Origin: Hyphomicrobiales bacterium
GTDB lineage: Bacteria; Pseudomonadota; Alphaproteobacteria; Rhizobiales; OSC116
Assembly (NCBI GenBank): GCA_016744975.1
Contig: JADGDI010000019.1
Span: 1-34,476 of the forward strand
Direction: 5' to 3'
Length of the DNA stretch: 34,476 bases
A model generated the notes under the pieces. That model had not been told where the DNA came from, did not search any database, and was given only the letters and a program-made list of their open reading frames with translations. Of the stretch, positions 1 through 8,950 are shown in pieces (position 1 is the stretch's first letter; each line of letters begins with the position of its first letter). The position numbers and the translations under genes were made by a program.

Positions 1-1135
1 AAACTGGTACGCCTAATGTAAGCATAAGTTCTACATGGGTCGAATGTAGCTTCTTCCACATATTTGAATCTTGATTATTACTTAGATGGTATAAAGGCTC
101 AACATCTTGAAAAGCACCAGCACCATGACCTAAAATCGGCCGATCAAATATTGCTGGAATAGCATCTAATATTAAGTTTAATCTTACTTGTGTTGAGCCA
201 ATAGAACTGTTGCTTCTTGCTTGTGCTAAATAGTAAAATAGGACTGTAATTAAACCAAATGTTATGATGCAAACTAAATAAATCGGTAATTTTGAAGCAT
301 ATTGATGTTTTTTTGAACTAAAACTTGCATAAAAAGCTAAGAAAGCCATCGATATTAATGTAACTGATATTGCTCCAATCCCTGCTCTAGAGCCAGTTAA
401 TATTAAAATAACAATTAGAAAAATAAGATTTGTAGAAAATACAAAAAACTGAGCAGAAATGTTTATTTTTTGAGTCAATGAACGCTTATTTAGTAATAGT
501 TCGATTAAACAGGCGATACAAATAATAATCCCAAAGCTAACAAAGTTGGACATGGCATTTTTATAAACGAAAGTACCAGTTAGCCATTTGAAAAAAGATG
601 ACTTTTCGATTATTCCTAATGTCTCTAAGTCAAATATAAAAACAATCAAACCAAATAAAGAAATTAAATTTATAATAATTAGACAAATGAATTGGATTTG
701 CACGGCCGACTTTATGTCATAATTTGCCATATAAATACCGATGAACACAATTGATAGACTGAAATAAGAAATTAAACTGGACCAGCTAAGGCCTGGATTA
801 AGGCTAATGGCTGAGCTTTTATTTAGGTTTAAGGTTTCCCACAATGGGTGATGTAGAAAGTCTGGTGTGAATTCTGATGCTTGAAATGAAATCCATAACG
901 GTATCACCATAAACAAAAATATCAGCAAGTTCCGAGTTCTTTTATCCAATCGCGAAAGTAATTTAGACATATTACCTGAATAAATAAACAGCACGAATAT
1001 TAGTAGAGCCAATGCTAAATTTATTAATTCAAATATATGACGGTTACTTCCTAATAATATTGGCGAAATAAACAATAATAATATTAGTAATATTTTGCTA
1101 GCATGATAGCTGATATTTTGTAAATTTTTATGCAT
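1..1135 (-). CDS. O-antigen ligase/polymerase-like membrane protein (Wzy_C type), 3' end outside window
   Basis: Reading the minus strand from the ATG at 1135 gives 378 open codons that run off the left edge, so the C-terminus is missing. The protein is a very hydrophobic polytopic membrane protein with many predicted helices. It carries marks of the O-antigen ligase/Wzy_C family: GSRAG at about residues 248-252, a GHGAGAF segment at about 336-342 in the large periplasmic loop, and HSTHVEL at about 364-370, matching the family's H-x-x-[HY]-x-E-L pattern. Such proteins join or polymerise undecaprenyl-linked glycans on the periplasmic side of the inner membrane. It lies last in the visible operon, after the Wzc-like gene and a small unknown gene. 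No strong ribosome binding site precedes the start. Family membership is clear; ligase versus polymerase cannot be told from sequence. Confidence 0.85.
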   Translation of the reverse strand, partial: MHKNLQNISYHASKILLILLLFISPILLGSNRHIFELINLALALLIFVLFIYSGNMSKLLSRLDKRTRNLLIFLFMVIPLWISFQASEFTPDFLHHPLWETLNLNKSSAISLNPGLSWSSLISYFSLSIVFIGIYMANYDIKSAVQIQFICLIIINLISLFGLIVFIFDLETLGIIEKSSFFKWLTGTFVYKNAMSNFVSFGIIICIACLIELLLNKRSLTQKINISAQFFVFSTNLIFLIVILILTGSRAGIGAISVTLISMAFLAFYASFSSKKHQYASKLPIYLVCIITFGLITVLFYYLAQARSNSSIGSTQVRLNLILDAIPAIFDRPILGHGAGAFQDVEPLYHLSNNQDSNMWKKLHSTHVELMLTLGVPV

Positions 1136-1242
1136 TTAGTTTTAATTTCAATTATGTTGAATAAGAATTTAAGGGTAATTGGTTAAACTTTGTTCATACA
1201 TTAATATATCCGATTTTAATGGGGCTTTAGGAATAGCCAAAA

Positions 1243-1947
1243 TTATCGCGCAGCTCGAACATAGTTTACAAATCGGCGCTGGACTTGTTTTTCTGACTTT
1301 CTGATCCAGTTTTCTATAATTGGTTTGGCATTGGCATCAGCTAAAAATTGTCTTGCAAGTTTGCGTAATATATTAGTATTTGAACCGTAACGTAAGAAAT
1401 CGAGTTCAGCATTTATTTTGTTTTTTTGGTTAAGTATAACCCAGTTATCAAGGCTTAATAGAATGCGGCGATGGGCTATCCAACTCTGCCGATGAGCCAC
1501 AATCCACATGTTATGCAACGACAAGTTAAATTTTTTCTCTGCATTATTTTGTTGGCTATGCAAAAGTGCTTTTTCGTACCAAACCAGTTGAGATGCTGGT
1601 GCAACTTTTAAAGCATCATCTAATATTTTCAGGCAAATTTTAAGCTGACTTTCTACTTCTAATTGATTGTAGTTTTTATAGATTTGAAGCTTAACTTGGC
1701 ATGGTTTATACTGGGCATAAACAAGCTTATTGCTAGAAAAATATGGATTTAAGGCTTTTGATAAATTGGCTTTTTTAGTATCAATTTTTATAAGTGATGG
1801 AACAAAATAATTTATGTCTACCAACAAATGTTCATTTGGTGTAGCCATTAGAATCGCAGTTTCACGCCCCAATAGTAACAATATTAAAAAAGGAAATATA
1901 AATCTAAAATAGTTTTTAATTAGCATTGTAAATTGCCTTTCAAACAT
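1243..1947 (-). CDS. Hypothetical membrane-anchored or exported protein of a polysaccharide cluster
   Basis: The protein has 234 residues and I do not recognise a named family. It begins with one hydrophobic segment (about residues 10-30) that could be a signal peptide or anchor. The rest is basic and helical, with a stretch at about residues 100-170 of tandem amphipathic helices (LKICLKILDDALKVAP, then WYEKALLHSQQNNA) resembling TPR-like repeats. The start is 2 bases after the wzc stop codon, so the two are surely co-transcribed. AGG at a suitable distance supports the ATG at 1947. An internal ATG at 1926, preceded by GAAAGG, is a plausible alternative that removes seven residues. Position between the Wzc-like protein and the ligase suggests an accessory role in polysaccharide polymerisation or export, but that is context only. 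Confidence 0.75.
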   Translation of the reverse strand: MFERQFTMLIKNYFRFIFPFLILLLLGRETAILMATPNEHLLVDINYFVPSLIKIDTKKANLSKALNPYFSSNKLVYAQYKPCQVKLQIYKNYNQLEVESQLKICLKILDDALKVAPASQLVWYEKALLHSQQNNAEKKFNLSLHNMWIVAHRQSWIAHRRILLSLDNWVILNQKNKINAELDFLRYGSNTNILRKLARQFLADANAKPIIENWIRKSEKQVQRRFVNYVRAAR

Positions 1948-1949
1948 CC

Positions 1950-4154
1950 TTACCTATTGTAATAATAGGAATATTCTGCACCATACATACCATAATACGA
2001 GGCCTGATCTTCATTCTGTTGAGTGATTATGACAGAAATATCTAAATCACTTTTCGCGTGATTGATATAACTGATACCAGTCAATACGTTTTTTTGACTG
2101 GTTGACGCGTGTTTAATCACATAAACCATTTGGTCTACTTTTTGTGCAATGATTTGGGTATCTGCAACCAGGCCAACTGGCGGCGTGTCGATTATTATAA
2201 TATCATATACTTGTTTCAACTTTGCAATTATCTCTTCAAGAATTTCAGATTGAACTAAAATGTCTGTAGAAATTTTTCTTGGCTCACCACTGAGGATAAT
2301 GTCGAGTCCTACTTCTTCTTCAGTTAAGACAAGTTCATCCAAATCTAATATATTTCTACTTTCTCTTATAAAATCTTGCAATCCATACGATTTCTCTAAC
2401 CCAATTCTATCGCATATTGCGGGATGTCTAAAATCCAAATCAATTAAGATGGTGTTTTTACTGCTCAGTGCGTAAGATCTCGCAAGGGATAAAGCAGTGG
2501 TGGTCTTACCTTCTTTTGGTAAAGTAGAGGTAATAGCGATTAAACGCGCTTCACTTTTATTGCTAGTGCCATGTTTTAAATAATTATTGTCTAAGCCAAT
2601 TCTTAACATCCGAATTGCTTCAGAAAACCGAGATAATGGTGCGTTTGAAATAATATTTTGTGTATCAGCATTTTCATGTTTTGGTATGACGCTTAGCGGT
2701 AGAACACCCAGCACTGATTTAACTTGTTCTGAAGATGAAAAACCACCAATTAACTTATCTCTAATGGTGGCGATAACAATGCCACAGAATACGGCAAATA
2801 TTGCCGTTCCAATTGCCAATAAGCTTTTATTTGGCTTTATTGGTAAAAGCGAAGGAAATGCAGTCGCAATTACCCTAACATCAGGTATGAGGATACCAAT
2901 TTTTTGTTCAACCTCGCTATATTTGGTTGATTCGGTTTCATATAGACGGCGTTTGCTTTCTATATCATTGGTAAGCCTGTATAGTGCAAGAGACACTTCT
3001 TCTGGTAAATTTTGATCCGCAAATAATTTTTGTCTGGCCTTTTTGAGTTTTAGGATTTCAGAACGAGAATTGCTAATTGATTGACTAAGATTGTCTCGTA
3101 ATTTAGTTGCAAAACCCTTCAAGTTAATTTCGATTTTATCCAATTCTTCCGATAAGTTGAATTTATCGTCTATAGATAAAGACGTATCACTTAATTGCAA
3201 ATCAATAGTTTGATATCTACTATATAAAGTGCCTATATTTTCATCTTGTGTGAGACTTGCTAATAGTGAATAATTTTTTGATGCAGATGATCGGTCAATT
3301 TTAGCCATTTTTAAGGTTTTTGCCAATCTAGCATCAATTCTAAAGGTTGTTTCTAAACGCAGCTTTTCTAATTCAGCACGTACTTCAGCTGAGTTAATTT
3401 TACCCGACTGTTCTAGAATAAAATTCTCAATCTGATGTTCATAACCTTGAATTTCAATCGACAATTTATTGAGCTGAGTGCGTAATACATCAGCCGCCTC
3501 TCTTATTGAATTAGCTTTACTTTCAACTTTTTCAGATAGATATGAACGTGTAATATTATTTGCAATATCTGCTGCTCGATTGGCAAACGGTGATGTCACA
3601 CTAATTTCAATAACATTGGTTCTTCGAATTTGTGATACGATTAAATTTTTGCTTATGGCAGTAAGGTATGCATCAATTTCTTGTCCCGATAAATCACTAT
3701 ATTTTCTAAAACTGCTATTGGCCTTCACGGGGGTTTTTGTTGCAACTAACGCCAACAATTTTTCTTGAAAACTGCTTTCATTATAGTCAGAGCTATTCCA
3801 TAATTGTAGGTTTCTTATGGTACGTAGCTTTACTTTATTCGACTTTATAATCTCAACTTCTGTATTCACTTTATAATCTAAGTTGCCACCGCTAGCGCCT
3901 CCTATTTCCAAACCAACCAGCTTAGATTGTTCCGTATCTACTACAATTTTTGCGGTTGATTGATAGATTGGTTTTAAAGCATAAATAATGGGCAAGCCAA
4001 TTATTAAAATTAAAAGACCAGTGTAAATGGCATATCTCTTTTGACGTAACAAAATGTGCCAATAGCCTAAAATATTGATGGTTTCTTGTATGTCATTTTG
4101 CAAGGCAATAAAACCTTGTTTTTCATAGTTAAAGAAGCCATTTTCTTTAGCCAT
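1950..4154 (-). CDS. wzc: Wzc-like polysaccharide copolymerase / BY-family tyrosine autokinase
   Basis: The 734-residue protein has the full architecture of a bacterial tyrosine kinase of the Wzc/ExoP type. It has a Wzz domain with a first membrane helix (about 43-60), a long periplasmic coiled-coil region (about 200-420), and a second helix (about 444-464). The cytoplasmic kinase domain follows, with Walker A STLPKEGKTTT (542-552), Walker A' ILIDLDFR (569-576) and Walker B IIIIDTPP (about 652-659). The C-terminus has a tyrosine cluster of seven Tyr between 720 and 732, the usual autophosphorylation tail. In the family it controls chain length and export of capsule or exopolysaccharide. AGAGGGA sits just upstream of the ATG. 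It follows the phosphatase gene by 47 bases on the same strand. Confidence 0.95.
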   Translation of the reverse strand: MAKENGFFNYEKQGFIALQNDIQETINILGYWHILLRQKRYAIYTGLLILIIGLPIIYALKPIYQSTAKIVVDTEQSKLVGLEIGGASGGNLDYKVNTEVEIIKSNKVKLRTIRNLQLWNSSDYNESSFQEKLLALVATKTPVKANSSFRKYSDLSGQEIDAYLTAISKNLIVSQIRRTNVIEISVTSPFANRAADIANNITRSYLSEKVESKANSIREAADVLRTQLNKLSIEIQGYEHQIENFILEQSGKINSAEVRAELEKLRLETTFRIDARLAKTLKMAKIDRSSASKNYSLLASLTQDENIGTLYSRYQTIDLQLSDTSLSIDDKFNLSEELDKIEINLKGFATKLRDNLSQSISNSRSEILKLKKARQKLFADQNLPEEVSLALYRLTNDIESKRRLYETESTKYSEVEQKIGILIPDVRVIATAFPSLLPIKPNKSLLAIGTAIFAVFCGIVIATIRDKLIGGFSSSEQVKSVLGVLPLSVIPKHENADTQNIISNAPLSRFSEAIRMLRIGLDNNYLKHGTSNKSEARLIAITSTLPKEGKTTTALSLARSYALSSKNTILIDLDFRHPAICDRIGLEKSYGLQDFIRESRNILDLDELVLTEEEVGLDIILSGEPRKISTDILVQSEILEEIIAKLKQVYDIIIIDTPPVGLVADTQIIAQKVDQMVYVIKHASTSQKNVLTGISYINHAKSDLDISVIITQQNEDQASYYGMYGAEYSYYYNR

Positions 4155-4201
4155 ATTTTTCCCTCTAAAACATCAATTATTAATTATATGTATATTTACC
4201 G

Positions 4202-4984
4202 TTATAGTGCGATTTGATTTTGATCATTAATTAGTAAGCAAGTTAGGTTTTTTGTAGCATAAGCGCCGGTATCAATGTTAATTTTTGATCTACTATAGTT
4301 AATTTCATCGGTTAAAACATGGCCATGAACTACAATTTTTTCATAATGTGGGGTTTTCTCAAATCTATTATATAGTAATGTTGTTTTTGGCTGCTCATGT
4401 AAAGGTTTGCCATATTTAGGTATCGCATGACAAAAGAAATAGTCACCATTGACATAATAGCTTTCCAACTCACTTATGAAATTGAGCATATCCATGCCCA
4501 TCATTTTTATTAATTGCTGCCTTATTTGTATGGCATTTTGATCGATATTAATGCCAAAGCTGGTCAAGGTTGCAGCGCCACCGATTGACATCCAGAGCGT
4601 TAAATATTTTTTAGGATCATCTAAAAAGTTTAATAATATTTGCTCATGGTTGCCCATTAAATAGTGGACTTTGCAATCATCTAGGTCCAAGTTTAATAAT
4701 GTTTCAAGAGTTTCTCGTGATGCTTGGCCTCTGTCAATATAATCCCCTAAAAATACTAAATGAAAAGTCATAGGGCTATTTTGAGTTATTTTTTCAATTT
4801 GCTGATTAATTATTTCAAGTTTTTGGTTGAGCAAATCAACGCAACCATGAATATCGCCAATTGCAAAAACCACTTCATTCTCATTTACTTTGGCCATTTG
4901 CCTTTGAATAAAGTTGCTTGGCGTAACATTTTTTACAGTCGTATTTTTTTTTAGGATTTTTTTAAAAAGTGCATCAATCAGCAT
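4202..4984 (-). CDS. PPP-family metallophosphatase (serine/threonine-protein phosphatase type)
   Basis: The 260-residue protein shows the ordered metallophosphoesterase signatures of the PPP family: GDIHG (43-47), GDYIDRG (80-86), GNHE (111-114), a histidine in FFCHA (186), and HGH (220-222) with a following DTG. These supply the two-metal site. Family members remove phosphate from Ser/Thr and, in some bacterial cases, Tyr residues. It is the first gene of a same-strand run leading into the Wzc-like tyrosine kinase, so it may act on that kinase or on polysaccharide enzymes; the target is inferred from position only. No clear Shine-Dalgarno sequence precedes the ATG at 4984. Some residues before the first motif may not be translated, since another Met lies at residue 30. 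Confidence 0.9.
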   Translation of the reverse strand: MLIDALFKKILKKNTTVKNVTPSNFIQRQMAKVNENEVVFAIGDIHGCVDLLNQKLEIINQQIEKITQNSPMTFHLVFLGDYIDRGQASRETLETLLNLDLDDCKVHYLMGNHEQILLNFLDDPKKYLTLWMSIGGAATLTSFGINIDQNAIQIRQQLIKMMGMDMLNFISELESYYVNGDYFFCHAIPKYGKPLHEQPKTTLLYNRFEKTPHYEKIVVHGHVLTDEINYSRSKINIDTGAYATKNLTCLLINDQNQIAL

Positions 4985-5124
4985 GTTATATTCAAGTTTT
5001 TTACTATATATTTGCTCGATTTATAAAGACCGACATGGTATGAGAGCAAGGCTTTTGAACAGTTATGGTTAACCCTCAACCCAATACATACCCTATAAAA
5101 AGCTTGATTTTTCGACATTTTTAG

Positions 5125-5172
5125 GTTAATAAATTGTTCACAAATTTTTGGACTTAAAATTAATTTATTAAC
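5125..5172. repeat. Perfect 11-bp inverted repeat upstream of an exported-protein gene
   Basis: GTTAATAAATT at 5125-5135 is matched exactly by its reverse complement AATTTATTAAC at 5162-5172, with a 26-base spacer. The right arm ends 22 bases before the ATG at 5195. It could be an operator or a weak leader hairpin. The arms are all A/T apart from one G/C pair, so chance pairing is also possible. Confidence 0.4.
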
Positions 5173-5194
5173 AATATTGCCTGTGGACACTCAA

Positions 5195-6022
5195 ATGTTT
5201 AAGCGTTTATCTATTATTTTTTTCGCTTTATTGCTAGGCGTATCATCCACATCCGCAGCAAACAAAGCAACGACAAATCCAACTCTGCAGACTACAATAA
5301 ATGAAGTTGCAGTGGCCACTATTGACGGGATTGGCTCATTCATTCAATTAGCAATTGAGGCTGGGCTTTCTGAGTCAGTAATTAACCAACTAATTGCTTT
5401 AAAATCAAATTCTAACCGCATATTACAAGATGCAATTGATATTTTGGTTACTCAACAAAATGGTAGTTTAGCAAAAATTGCATCGGCTGCAGCAAAACAA
5501 GATTCAGGCTTACTAAATAAAGTAATTAAAATTGTGGCTAATGGTTCTTCAGATGCTCTTAAACAATACCCGACTATTCTTGAAATAGTGATAAAAGTTG
5601 TTCTAAAAGATAACCCAACAAAAGCTGTGGAGGTTGTATCGGCCGCTGTTGCTGCGAGTCCAGACAAAATGGCCAAAGTAATTGAAGTTGCAATTTCTGC
5701 TGTAAAGCGGGATGATGGTACAATGCTTGTTAAAGTTTCAAATATTGTTTCTAGTGCTGTTGCACAAAGCCCTTCTAGGGCAGTGGATGCCGTTTTAGCA
5801 GCGGCAAAAGCCGCTCCTGAATTTGCAAGCGAAGCTGCTGGTGCAGCAGTGTTGGTAAATGCTGACGCAGCTGAAGAAATTAAACAAAGGATACCTGATG
5901 TTGATGGTGTATCGCCTGATGTTCAAGCAGCAGTCGCTAACGCAGTAGATAATCCAGAAGATACCATGGCTTTAACTGGAGATACGCTGGATATTGGCAA
6001 TGGAAGCGCAAGTAAAACTTAA
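5195..6022 (+). CDS. Exported Ala-rich helical-repeat protein of unknown function
   Basis: The chosen ATG at 5195 gives 275 residues. An in-frame TTG at 5177 would add six residues before a textbook signal peptide, so the ATG is preferred. The signal peptide spans residues 1-21 (MFKRLSIIFFALLLGVSSTSA, cleavage after TSA), so the product should be periplasmic or secreted. The mature part is rich in Ala, Val, Lys and Ile. It is built from short amphipathic helices that restart at Pro-containing turns, such as NPTKAVEVVSAAV, ASPDKMAKVIEVAISAV and QSPSRAVDAVLAAAK, an alpha-solenoid-like pattern. The last 40 residues are acidic and probably flexible. I recognise no enzyme motif or named family. 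It is divergent from the phosphatase-wzc operon and convergent with the GGDEF gene. Confidence 0.8.
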   Translation: MFKRLSIIFFALLLGVSSTSAANKATTNPTLQTTINEVAVATIDGIGSFIQLAIEAGLSESVINQLIALKSNSNRILQDAIDILVTQQNGSLAKIASAAAKQDSGLLNKVIKIVANGSSDALKQYPTILEIVIKVVLKDNPTKAVEVVSAAVAASPDKMAKVIEVAISAVKRDDGTMLVKVSNIVSSAVAQSPSRAVDAVLAAAKAAPEFASEAAGAAVLVNADAAEEIKQRIPDVDGVSPDVQAAVANAVDNPEDTMALTGDTLDIGNGSASKT

Positions 6023-6120
6023 TTATTTATATCTGGCAATGGTAATAGAATTATAGCCTTCAGCTTTGTGGGTTTTATGTCTTAGTAAGACTCTGATCTA
6101 TAAAATTATAACCCTGCTAA

Positions 6121-7137
6121 TTATAAGTCTAATTCTGACATAACGCGATTTCTTCCAGTTTCTTTTGCAAGATAGAGTGCTTTATCGGCCCTTGATATGA
6201 ACTCAAGCACTGTTTCGCCTTTTCTATATTTAGCAGCACCAAAACTCATAGTGATAGTTCCCAAGTCTTCACCAGTAGACTTTTTCATTAGCTTTTTTCT
6301 TTCCACTCCTATACGTGCGTTATTTGCAACTTTTAAGGACAGTTTAAGATCAGCGCCAGGTAGAATAACTGCAAACTCTTCACCGCCATAGCGGGTGGTT
6401 ACATTGGGGCTTTTTGCAGTTTCATTAATTGTTCCAGCTACGAAACGAAGAACATTATCGCCAGTTTGGTGCCCAAAAGTATCGTTAAACTTCTTAAAAT
6501 AATCTATATCGCCTATAAGAACACATAAATCAGAATTATTTTTATTAGTGAGATCAATTTGAACTTCCAAAGTTTCATCAAACTGTTTCCGATTGCCAAT
6601 CCCCGTCAATTGATCGGTTCGAGCTTCTATTTTAACATTCTTCAAATTCTTATTCAATTCATTGATTTGACTGTTAGAATCCTCCAATTTTTGTTGAAGG
6701 GTAGCGCTTTGTTTTTCCATTTCAGTAGTCGCTTCAATTAGTGTATTAACGACAGACTTGATCGCAAATGGGTCAATATCATGATTTAACTCCTTACTTA
6801 CATCACCAAGCGCTTCATTATAATCAGAAGCATTACTCAATGCGGATGAAATCATAGCAGATATTGAATTTATTTCTGTGGACACGCCATCCGTGATTTT
6901 ATCAACTTTTTCAACTCTACTTCCATTTATAATAAACTTTTCTCGAATTTCATTTAATCCAGAAGATTTATCAGACGTGCTAGAGGTAACCAAATCATTC
7001 ACTGCTGCAATAAGCTGCTGGTCGCGCCCTTGGGAATAAGTGTATATTGTCTCAAAATCTGTCGGTTCTGAATTAAAACTATGCTTAATTAAAAAAGAAA
7101 CTGTTTTTTTTGCTAGCTCGTTGGATCTGTTTTTCAT
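6121..7137 (-). CDS. Diguanylate cyclase (GGDEF domain) with N-terminal helical sensor region
   Basis: The C-terminal half is a GGDEF domain: DQLTGIGNR opens it and RYGGEEF is the catalytic signature, about 75 residues later, as usual for enzymes that make cyclic di-GMP from two GTP. The N-terminal ~150 residues show no membrane segment and no recognised sensor domain. A coiled coil precedes the domain (METEMEKQ-like heptads, QQKLEDSNSQINELNKNL), typical of signalling linkers. The allosteric I-site RxxD, expected five residues before GGEEF, reads KSPN, so product inhibition is probably lost. An in-frame GTG at 7152 would add five residues; neither start has a strong ribosome binding site. Cyclic di-GMP often controls polysaccharide synthesis, and the neighbouring operon fits that, but a direct link is inference. 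Confidence 0.93.
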   Translation of the reverse strand: MKNRSNELAKKTVSFLIKHSFNSEPTDFETIYTYSQGRDQQLIAAVNDLVTSSTSDKSSGLNEIREKFIINGSRVEKVDKITDGVSTEINSISAMISSALSNASDYNEALGDVSKELNHDIDPFAIKSVVNTLIEATTEMEKQSATLQQKLEDSNSQINELNKNLKNVKIEARTDQLTGIGNRKQFDETLEVQIDLTNKNNSDLCVLIGDIDYFKKFNDTFGHQTGDNVLRFVAGTINETAKSPNVTTRYGGEEFAVILPGADLKLSLKVANNARIGVERKKLMKKSTGEDLGTITMSFGAAKYRKGETVLEFISRADKALYLAKETGRNRVMSELDL

Positions 7138-7468
7138 GTATTTATACCGCACATATAGTTGATACCTTGAGGGGCATTGGGTATCGAGGATTATTCTTAC
7201 CAGCTATCGGGATATAGCTACATTAAAGCCCTACTCTTAGCAGGACTCAATTTAAGATTACCATTATTTCTACAATGAATTGCTTAATGTAAGGTAAAAC
7301 AAAAAAGAGCTGTCGTTAAAGATGTTGTATGACTAGACACTAAGTCTAAATAGATTCATTTACCCTGCGATTCTTAGTTAAACCTTTTTGTTTAATTCTT
7401 GTTGATTTGTAATAATTTTATTCTTTTTTGTTTAAATATTCGAAGATTAAATAGTCTCAGAATTTCAT
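7138..7468. other. Intergenic region without a gene
   Basis: This 331-base stretch lies upstream of the GGDEF gene and downstream of the MocR gene, both on the minus strand. I found no open frame with a credible start and no strong terminator. The only structure I noted is the short inverted repeat TAGAC-ACTAA-GTCTA at 7334-7348. The promoter of the GGDEF gene must lie here, but I cannot place it. Confidence 0.5.
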
Positions 7469-8950
7469 CTATTCTGTGTTGGCAACAAATTCATCATATG
7501 ATTTTCGCAATAGTTTCACTCCCATATTAATTTTGTCCAAACTAATCGCCGATACTCCAAGGCGGAACAGCCCATAACTGTCTTTTGGGTTTGAATAGCA
7601 TATTTTTAGATGATCCATCACCACACCTTGGTTTAAGGCCAAAGAGACCAATCCCGTAAAATCAATTTTATGTTTGGATTCAATTATAAAGTTTGTGCCG
7701 CCCTTGCCACTCATTATTTTGCAATCTGGAAAATATTTATTAAGGGCGTCATTGGCAGCATGCCAACGTTTTTTATAGATATTTTGTAACATATTAATAT
7801 GGGCATCATGGTGACCCATACTAATAAACTTTGCAGTAGTTAATTGCAAAAATGGTGGTAAATGCCTTACCATCAGCCCCCTTAGCTTTTTTGCTTCTTT
7901 TACAAAATCAGGCGACGCTACTAGATACCCTAAGCGTAAACCTGGATTTAAGTTCTTTGATAGGCTGCCAATATAAATAATATTATTTTCATTATCACTT
8001 GCCTTTAAAGAGGTTGTGATCTGCGGATCAAAGTCGGTTTTTGAATCATAATCATCTTCAATGATAATAATTTTTTCTTGCTTTACCATTTCCAATAAAG
8101 TCTTTCGTCTGCCGCTCGACATCTTTAATGAAGTTGGGTATTGGTGATTAGGTGTCACATAAACCATGTCACTATTTTTTAAATTCTGATCGCAAGTAAT
8201 ACCTTCTGAATCCAACTTTATGTGGTTTATTTTACTAAAAAACAGGCTAAATATATTGCGGGCTTCTGGATAACATGGGTCTTCGATGGCGAAAGTTCTG
8301 CTAGAATTTCCAAATATCATCGAGGTTAAATACAAAGCTTGTTGTGCGCCTGCAGTTAATAATATTTCATCCCGAGCCGCCACAATGCCCCTGTTCGGCA
8401 GCAGTCTTGTTTGAATTTCGGTTATCAATTCCTCGCAATCATTATAGGTATGATCACTAATCACTTGGCTGGCCCTATTTAAACTTAATATGTCTGCACA
8501 GCATTTACGCCAATTTTGCAAAGGAAAACGCTTTGCATCCATTTGATTACAAACAAATGGATATGGATTATTTGCCCAATTTTCTGGTCGTGTAATAACA
8601 TCAAAACTTTCTATATATTTATTTGGTTTTAAAACATCAAATAGGCTGCTGGATTTTGTACCCTTTCTAATCAACATTTTACTTGTGTCACAATGGGCTT
8701 TGGCCAGCTCATGAACAAAATATCCAGAACGCTCGCGCGCCTCAACCAAACCATCATAAATTAAATTATGATAAGCACTTACCACTGTATTGCGGGATAT
8801 ATTTAACTGGGAGGCTATTTTTCGGCAAGAAGGCAACCTTTGCCCAGGTTTTAACAAGCCTACTGAAATCTGAAGTGAGATTTTTTCACATAGCTGATCA
8901 CACAAAGTTAAATCAGATGCTTTTGATAAAGGTGTAAATAATATATCCAT
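7469..8950 (-). CDS. MocR/GabR-family regulator (GntR HTH fused to class I aminotransferase domain)
   Basis: The 493-residue protein has the fused layout of MocR regulators. A winged-helix GntR domain spans about residues 10-80, including LPSCRKIASQLNISRNTV. A fold type I aminotransferase-like domain follows, with EDDYDS at 298-303 and the PLP lysine K332 in SLSKNLNPGLRLGY. In this family PLP bound to that lysine reacts with an amino compound or aldehyde and the adduct changes DNA binding. It is transcribed away from mmsA across a 174-base gap, which makes mmsA the likely target and an amine or semialdehyde the likely signal. It is a paralogue of the regulator at 21361-22839: both have a PYPF block, T-P-[NS]-H and [LF]SK near the same positions. 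The effector is not readable from sequence. Confidence 0.92.
   Translation of the reverse strand: MDILFTPLSKASDLTLCDQLCEKISLQISVGLLKPGQRLPSCRKIASQLNISRNTVVSAYHNLIYDGLVEARERSGYFVHELAKAHCDTSKMLIRKGTKSSSLFDVLKPNKYIESFDVITRPENWANNPYPFVCNQMDAKRFPLQNWRKCCADILSLNRASQVISDHTYNDCEELITEIQTRLLPNRGIVAARDEILLTAGAQQALYLTSMIFGNSSRTFAIEDPCYPEARNIFSLFFSKINHIKLDSEGITCDQNLKNSDMVYVTPNHQYPTSLKMSSGRRKTLLEMVKQEKIIIIEDDYDSKTDFDPQITTSLKASDNENNIIYIGSLSKNLNPGLRLGYLVASPDFVKEAKKLRGLMVRHLPPFLQLTTAKFISMGHHDAHINMLQNIYKKRWHAANDALNKYFPDCKIMSGKGGTNFIIESKHKIDFTGLVSLALNQGVVMDHLKICYSNPKDSYGLFRLGVSAISLDKINMGVKLLRKSYDEFVANTE

Noticed and set aside
1-150. Possible frameshift near the cut end of the ligase-like gene
   Set aside because: Careful re-reading of bases 41-80 gave one continuous frame through the family motif HSTHVEL up to the window edge.
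2587-3015. Open frame on the plus strand inside wzc
   Set aside because: It lies wholly antisense to a strongly supported gene, has no domain, and its composition is that of a shadow frame.
4978-5190. 70-codon minus-strand frame in the gap before the exported-protein gene
   Set aside because: It lacks a ribosome binding site and any domain, and it overlaps the inverted repeat and probable promoters of both flanking genes.
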